From: Zarea fungicola
Taxonomy: Eukaryota; Ascomycota; Sordariomycetes; Hypocreales; Cordycipitaceae
DNA: 12,275 bases
Direction of reading: 5' to 3'
Assembly: GCA_900169235.1 (NCBI GenBank)
Contig: FWCC01000708.1
Span: 673 to 12,947, forward strand
In this document: in pieces, positions 9,027 to 12,275 of the stretch
How positions within the stretch are numbered: the first letter of the stretch is position 1
Layout: each line of letters opens with the position of its first letter
Made by a program: the position numbers and the translations under genes
The notes under the pieces: generated by a model
What the model was told of the DNA's origin: nothing
Databases searched by the model: none
What the model saw: only the letters and a program-made list of their open reading frames with translations

Positions 9027-11041
9027 ATGATAATGAAAATGAGGCGGGCGGTAGCTTTTCTACAGTTTGCCGTGCTTCTGACCAGCGTAGCTGGAACCTT
9101 GCAGTCAGAATGTAGCAATACATTAAGACACGATCGCGGACGCCTGGGTAGCTGGCTGCAGGACATGGGCCTACTCAGCGCATACACATACCCACGGTAC
9201 AAGACCTTCTGCACACCGACACCACCAGAGATGGAGATTTGGCAGAGCAATCAACAATGTAGCGATGGGCTTCTCTTTGTAGCTCCAGGCAGGGCGGCGC
9301 AAAACCCAACTACAGTGGTGTCGGCCAACATGGAGGGACCAGCAATCTTCAGAACGAATGGCGAGCTTGTGTGGACGGAGAGCGGATGGGGACGAACGAG
9401 TGACCTAAAGGTGCAACAAGTCGGTTCTCGGAGCTACATAACATTTTGGCGCGATGGCGACAGCCACCAGGACAGAGGAGGATCATACATAATGGTAAAT
9501 ACTGTGTATCGGGGTCGGCGCAGGCATCGTGGCACAAACACTGACAATTTGCATAGCTGGATCAATCTTATCAAATAGTCAAGGAGTTGAGGCCAGTGGG
9601 AAGGCTAACAAGCAGGCCAGTAGAGCTCAAGCTCACGCAGACCGGCACAGCCGTCGTGCTGATGCACAGTATCACGCGAGCCAGTGGGTCAGTTGGCGGA
9701 TTGGAAAATGGATGGATCAACGAGGCCATTATACAAGAAATCGACGTGGCCACCAACGAGCTCCTCTTTGAATGGAGGGCGTCGGAGCACTTTGATGTTG
9801 GAAAGAGCCGGGCCAGCATAGCAGGGCAGCAGGGCAGCACGCCCAGCACGGCATTCGACTTCTTCCACGCGACGGGCATCGACGTGGACCACAACGGCAA
9901 CTACGTCATCGCGTCGCGCAACATGTGCAACGCGGCGGCGGTGCGTCGCAGCGACGGAAGCGTGCTGTGGGTGCTCGGTGGCGTGCTCAACTCGTTGGAC
10001 GACGTCTCTGCTGGACAGGCCGTCGTCATGGCGGCGAGCCAAGGGATCCAGTGGCACGGCGACACGACACTCATGCTGCTGGACGGTGGCTACGTCCCGC
10101 ACTGGCAAGGCCGCTCGGAACGGCCAGGCAATGCGCGCATGATTTACGTCAACGCAACGTCCAACGAGGCCGCGCTGATGCGCACGTACCGCACGCCCGT
10201 CGCCGTGGCCTCGCAGCATTCACATGGAAGCATACAGCTGCTGCGGAGGGGCCGCGTCTTTGTAGGCTGGGGTGATGGTAACCCATCGGCAGCGGTGTAT
10301 ACGGAGTACTCGCGAAATGGGCGGGCAATCTGCGCCGCGCGGTTCCAGGACGACGACGACGACCACCACCACCACCAGCACGGTGAGTCAGGGGACAAAT
10401 TTAGGACTAAACCGACTCATCCTCCTCGTGGCATGGGCAGCAGAGGAGGGCGCGTGGTGTCCAAGTACCAATGGACAGGCCGGCCGGCGGCTCCTCCCGT
10501 GATTGTTGTGCGAGCGTGGGAGAGGGCCCTGTATGTGAGCTGGAACGGTGACACGCAGACGACGTCGTGGCTGCTGCAGAGCAACGACACGCGGCGCCGT
10601 GACGGCAGTCTGGGCATCAACAGCGTGGTCAAGAAGACGGGGTTTGAAACGCGCATCCCGATCCCGCGCAATGTCGGCGAGGTGATGCAGTTGGTGGCTG
10701 TAGAGGGCAGCGGCCGTGTGCTGGTGCATTCGGAGCTGCTGTGGAAGCAAGACGAGACCGGCTGTGCCTGGTCGACGGAGCGGGCAGCGAAGACAGTAAG
10801 GCACGGCGAAGACGACGAGGAGCATCTGCCGGCTGGTACCCTAGGCCATGGATGGAGGAAGCTTGTGTCATCTGAGAAGCATTGTAGGCTGGGGTTGGCC
10901 TTGGCCGGGCTTGGGGCCAGCATTTGTGCCTTGGCATGGTGTTGGTGGAAAGGGAGGCAGCTGTGGAGGAGGATGTTGGCAGAGGGAGATTCGTGGAACC
11001 AACGGCAGTGGTTGTTGAAGGGGGAGAAGGGTGCAGTTTGA
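9027..11041 (+). CDS. Arylsulfotransferase (ASST)-family membrane-anchored secretory protein
   Basis: Exons 9027-9494 and 9557-11041 give 650 residues. The 62-nt intron (GTAAAT, branch CTGAC, acceptor TAG) joins GSYIM to LDQSYQIVKELRPVG. The product starts with a signal peptide (about 1-25, MKMRRAVAFLQFAVLLTSVAG; Met3 or Met5 could also be used). The body matches the fungal ASST (Arylsulfotran_2-like) beta-propeller family in order: LLFVAPGR, GPAIFRTNGELVW, SYITFWRDGD, GWINEAIIQEIDVATNELLFEWRASEH, FDFFHATGIDVDHNGNYVIASR (His260), GSVLWVLGG, QWHGDTTLMLLDGGY (His323), and YQWTGRPAAPP. A membrane helix at about 601-620 and a basic tail end the protein, so the propeller probably faces the lumen or cell exterior. 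Family members are related to bacterial enzymes that move sulfate between phenols, but activity of the fungal proteins is largely unproven. Oddities: Asn278 where I expect His in the SRH motif, a D5H4QH tract at about 421-431, and a doubtful second intron. Removing it would give 629 residues. Confidence 0.82.
10383..10445 (+). other. Candidate in-frame intron in the ASST-like gene
   Basis: A GTGAGT donor directly follows the Asp/His tract and AG acceptors lie at 10439-10440, 10442-10443 and 10444-10445. Only the last gives a length divisible by three (63 nt). It contains an ACTAAA possible branch site. Removing it joins HHHQH to GGRVVSKYQWTG and deletes a Ser/Pro/Gly-rich stretch that looks unlike the family, so splicing is plausible; the frame is also open without splicing. 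Confidence 0.4.
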
Positions 11042-11613
11042 GTTCGGCGTCTGGGATAATATAAATTTAGGATTGATAACCAGGACAAGAGTAGTTATTG
11101 TACTGTTATTATTATTATTGTAATTTCACTGGATCTTTTGCCTGTTTTGCCTGCTTTGGCACAATCTTTGCTTTGCCAACACCTGTATTTGCTGTCCCTA
11201 TTTTCTGTCAATAATACGCCAACCGGGATAGGATACATGTTTCTACATTTGATTCCGTGTCATTGTCGTCATTGTAGCCGTAGTTTTACGCACAAAGAGC
11301 GCAAGTGCCGCAAACTAGTGTGAGATCCGCAGCTGGGCGAAACCATGTCCGGTGGCAAAGACTGGAAGCATAAGCTGCTAACACGGGACATTGATACAGC
11401 TTGGTCAGTTTTGCTGAATGCAGCCAAGCACCGACGTTCCGTTGGCATCTCCATGTTTCTGTTGGCGGCGACCCGTCGATTTGTGAGACTAAAATCATCG
11501 AAACAGGCTAGGGCATCATGTCGTGGTCCACCGCCACCGCGAAAACAACTCAAGGCTATTTCGATTTGTAAAGTTTAATTTGTTGGTGGCCTTGGTTTCT
11601 TGGTACAGCACAA
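11042..11613. other. Spacer between the ASST-like and metallothionein genes
   Basis: It holds the ASST-like 3' UTR (AATATAAA near 11058, a TTA/ATT trinucleotide run at 11103-11121) and distal metallothionein promoter. A 77-codon ATG frame at 11345-11578, with a fair ACC context, reads basic and featureless (MSGGKDWKHKLLTRDIDTAW at its start); I do not recognise it and think it is chance. Confidence 0.45.
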
Positions 11614-11627
11614 AAGACGCAAGACGC
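11614..11627 (+). promoter_or_regulatory. Tandem AAGACGC repeat ahead of the metallothionein TATA box
   Basis: Two perfect back-to-back copies of AAGACGC end 4 nt before the TATA box at 11632. A head-to-tail pair this close to a core promoter may bind a regulator. It does not match a metal-response motif I know. Confidence 0.4.
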
Positions 11628-11631
11628 GGTG

Positions 11632-11640
11632 TATATAAAA
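11632..11640 (+). promoter_or_regulatory. TATA box of the metallothionein gene
   Basis: TATATAAAA is a near-consensus TATA box 120 nt before the metallothionein ATG, predicting transcription start near 11660-11700. It is the strongest TATA box in the window, as expected for a small inducible gene. Confidence 0.7.
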
Positions 11641-11645
11641 GGGTG

Positions 11646-11668
11646 TTCCCTTGCGTTGGGCAAGGGAA
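11646..11668. promoter_or_regulatory. Perfect 8-bp inverted repeat at the metallothionein start-site region
   Basis: TTCCCTTG at 11646-11653 and CAAGGGAA at 11661-11668 are exact reverse complements around a 7-nt loop, CGTTGGG. It begins 5 nt after the TATA box, where initiation is expected, so it could be a dimer operator or, if transcribed, a hairpin at the mRNA 5' end. Confidence 0.6.
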
Positions 11669-11759
11669 TCTTGGTCGATCAAGCCAAAGATATAATCTCG
11701 ATTTCATCTATACTTTATTTTCTCTACATTTTACCAATCCAATACCAATTACCCTCAAC

Positions 11760-11928
11760 ATGAACGGCAACTGTGGATGCAATGGCTCTGCCTCTGCCTG
11801 CAACTGCGGCTCTAGCTGTACGTTTTGGTCTTTTGATTTTTACAATTTGAAAAAACAAACAAACAAACAAACAATATATATATATATACTGACTATACCT
11901 CGTAGGCACCTGCACGGGTTGCAAATAA
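11760..11928 (+). CDS. Metallothionein, 26 residues, seven cysteines (Neurospora copper-metallothionein type)
   Basis: A tiny cytosolic protein predicted to bind Cu(I) (possibly Zn or Cd) through cysteine thiolates, buffering metal and protecting from metal stress. Exons are 11760-11817 and 11906-11928; the 88-nt intron has donor GTACGT, branch CTGAC (11889-11893) and acceptor TAG. Splicing gives MNGNCGCNGSASACNCGSS followed by CTCTGCK and a TAA stop. All seven cysteines (5, 7, 14, 16, 20, 22, 25) lie in C-x-C pairs plus a last single Cys: CxC-x6-CxC-x3-CxC-x2-C. As I remember it, the Neurospora crassa copper metallothionein differs only in x5 for the first gap. The rest is Gly, Ser, Ala, Asn, Thr and one Lys, with no aromatic residue or His, as in the family. 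The ATG context CAACATGAA is good, after a C/A-rich leader. Unspliced, the frame runs into AT-rich sequence with no protein-like character. Strong TATA box and repeats upstream suggest inducible, high expression. Confidence 0.88.
11853..11888. repeat. Microsatellites (AAAC)5 and (AT)7 inside the metallothionein intron
   Basis: Five AAAC units at 11853-11872 are followed by seven AT units from 11874, ending one base before the branch-site CTGAC. The repeats form the low-complexity core of the intron; length changes here would alter intron size but not the protein. Confidence 0.9.
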
Positions 11929-12275
11929 ATGTGTGCCGATACAACTCAGCATGGGGGCGAGATGATGTACAACATATACAGAGGGAGAGAGACAAGGTTG
12001 ACGATGTTATGACCCTTACCACGTCATGTTGAGAAAATTGCAGAAAATTTACAGATGCATAGAATTAAATTGATATAATATTAATTTCAACTATTTTATT
12101 GCTGTGAAGCCCTGAATAACAAATAGCATCGTGGTTTGAATTCACAGCAAAAACGTACACCCAAGCGTTGCAGCATCACATGCAATTTAGGCCCTGTAAG
12201 TGTCTGGCAAGGTCCCCTGTATTCGCCACACAACGCCCTGTAATGAGGGGTTGATGTTGCGCGGGGTGTGATTAT
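11929..12275. other. Metallothionein 3' UTR and downstream spacer
   Basis: No gene is seen. An AATAAA overlaps the stop codon (11924-11929) but is too early to be the main 3' signal; the AT-rich stretch at 12061-12100, with an imperfect palindrome around ATTGATATAATATTAAT, is a better place for the 3' end. Confidence 0.45.

Noticed and set aside
8692..9123. 143-codon minus-strand frame overlapping the start of the ASST-like gene
   Set aside because: Composition is mixed, no motif is recognisable, and it overlaps the signal-peptide exon of a well-supported gene on the other strand.
10384..10390. TGAGTCA, a second Gcn4-type site on the minus strand
   Set aside because: It lies inside coding sequence at the GTGAGT of a candidate splice donor, far from any start codon, so it is probably coincidental.
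11523..12032. 169-codon frame running through the metallothionein promoter and exon
   Set aside because: It reads through the TATA box and intron microsatellites, and contains the metallothionein exon only when unspliced. The spliced model explains the sequence better.

Overview
The window is nuclear DNA of a filamentous ascomycete, most likely a Sordariomycete and perhaps Hypocreales. This rests on short (59-192 nt) GT-AG introns with CTGAC/CTAAC-like branch sites, GC-rich coding exons between AT-richer spacers, fungal-type protein families and AATAAA-like 3' signals. I could not run a search, so the lineage is an inference. Genes below were assembled by splicing by eye; most real proteins here are split across reading frames.

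Layout, left to right. (1) 1-846: upstream region with a perfect TGACTCA general-amino-acid-control element. (2) 847-2195 (+): a three-exon Aro4-type DAHP synthase, the first step of the shikimate pathway. (3) 2196-3113: spacer ending in a six-copy heptamer tandem repeat. (4) 3114-3659 (-): a small cysteine-rich type I membrane protein of unknown function, divergent from (5) 3915-5185 (+): mitochondrial large-ribosomal-subunit protein mL50, two exons. (6) 5369-6543 (-): a secreted intradiol ring-cleavage dioxygenase, three exons, convergent with mL50; their 3' ends nearly overlap. (7) 6544-9026: a 2.5 kb stretch with no convincing gene. (8) 9027-11041 (+): an arylsulfotransferase-family (ASST-like) secretory-pathway protein with one sure intron, one doubtful in-frame intron, an Asp/His tract and a C-terminal membrane segment. 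(9) 11760-11928 (+): a 26-residue, seven-cysteine metallothionein split by an 88-nt intron, behind a strong TATA box, a tandem heptamer and a perfect 8-bp inverted repeat.

The genes do not form an obvious cluster: a biosynthetic gene and a mitoribosomal gene (housekeeping), two secreted or membrane enzymes, and a metal-buffering micro-protein. The most noteworthy items are the metallothionein with its structured promoter, which simple ORF calling misses, and the divergent ASST-family protein.
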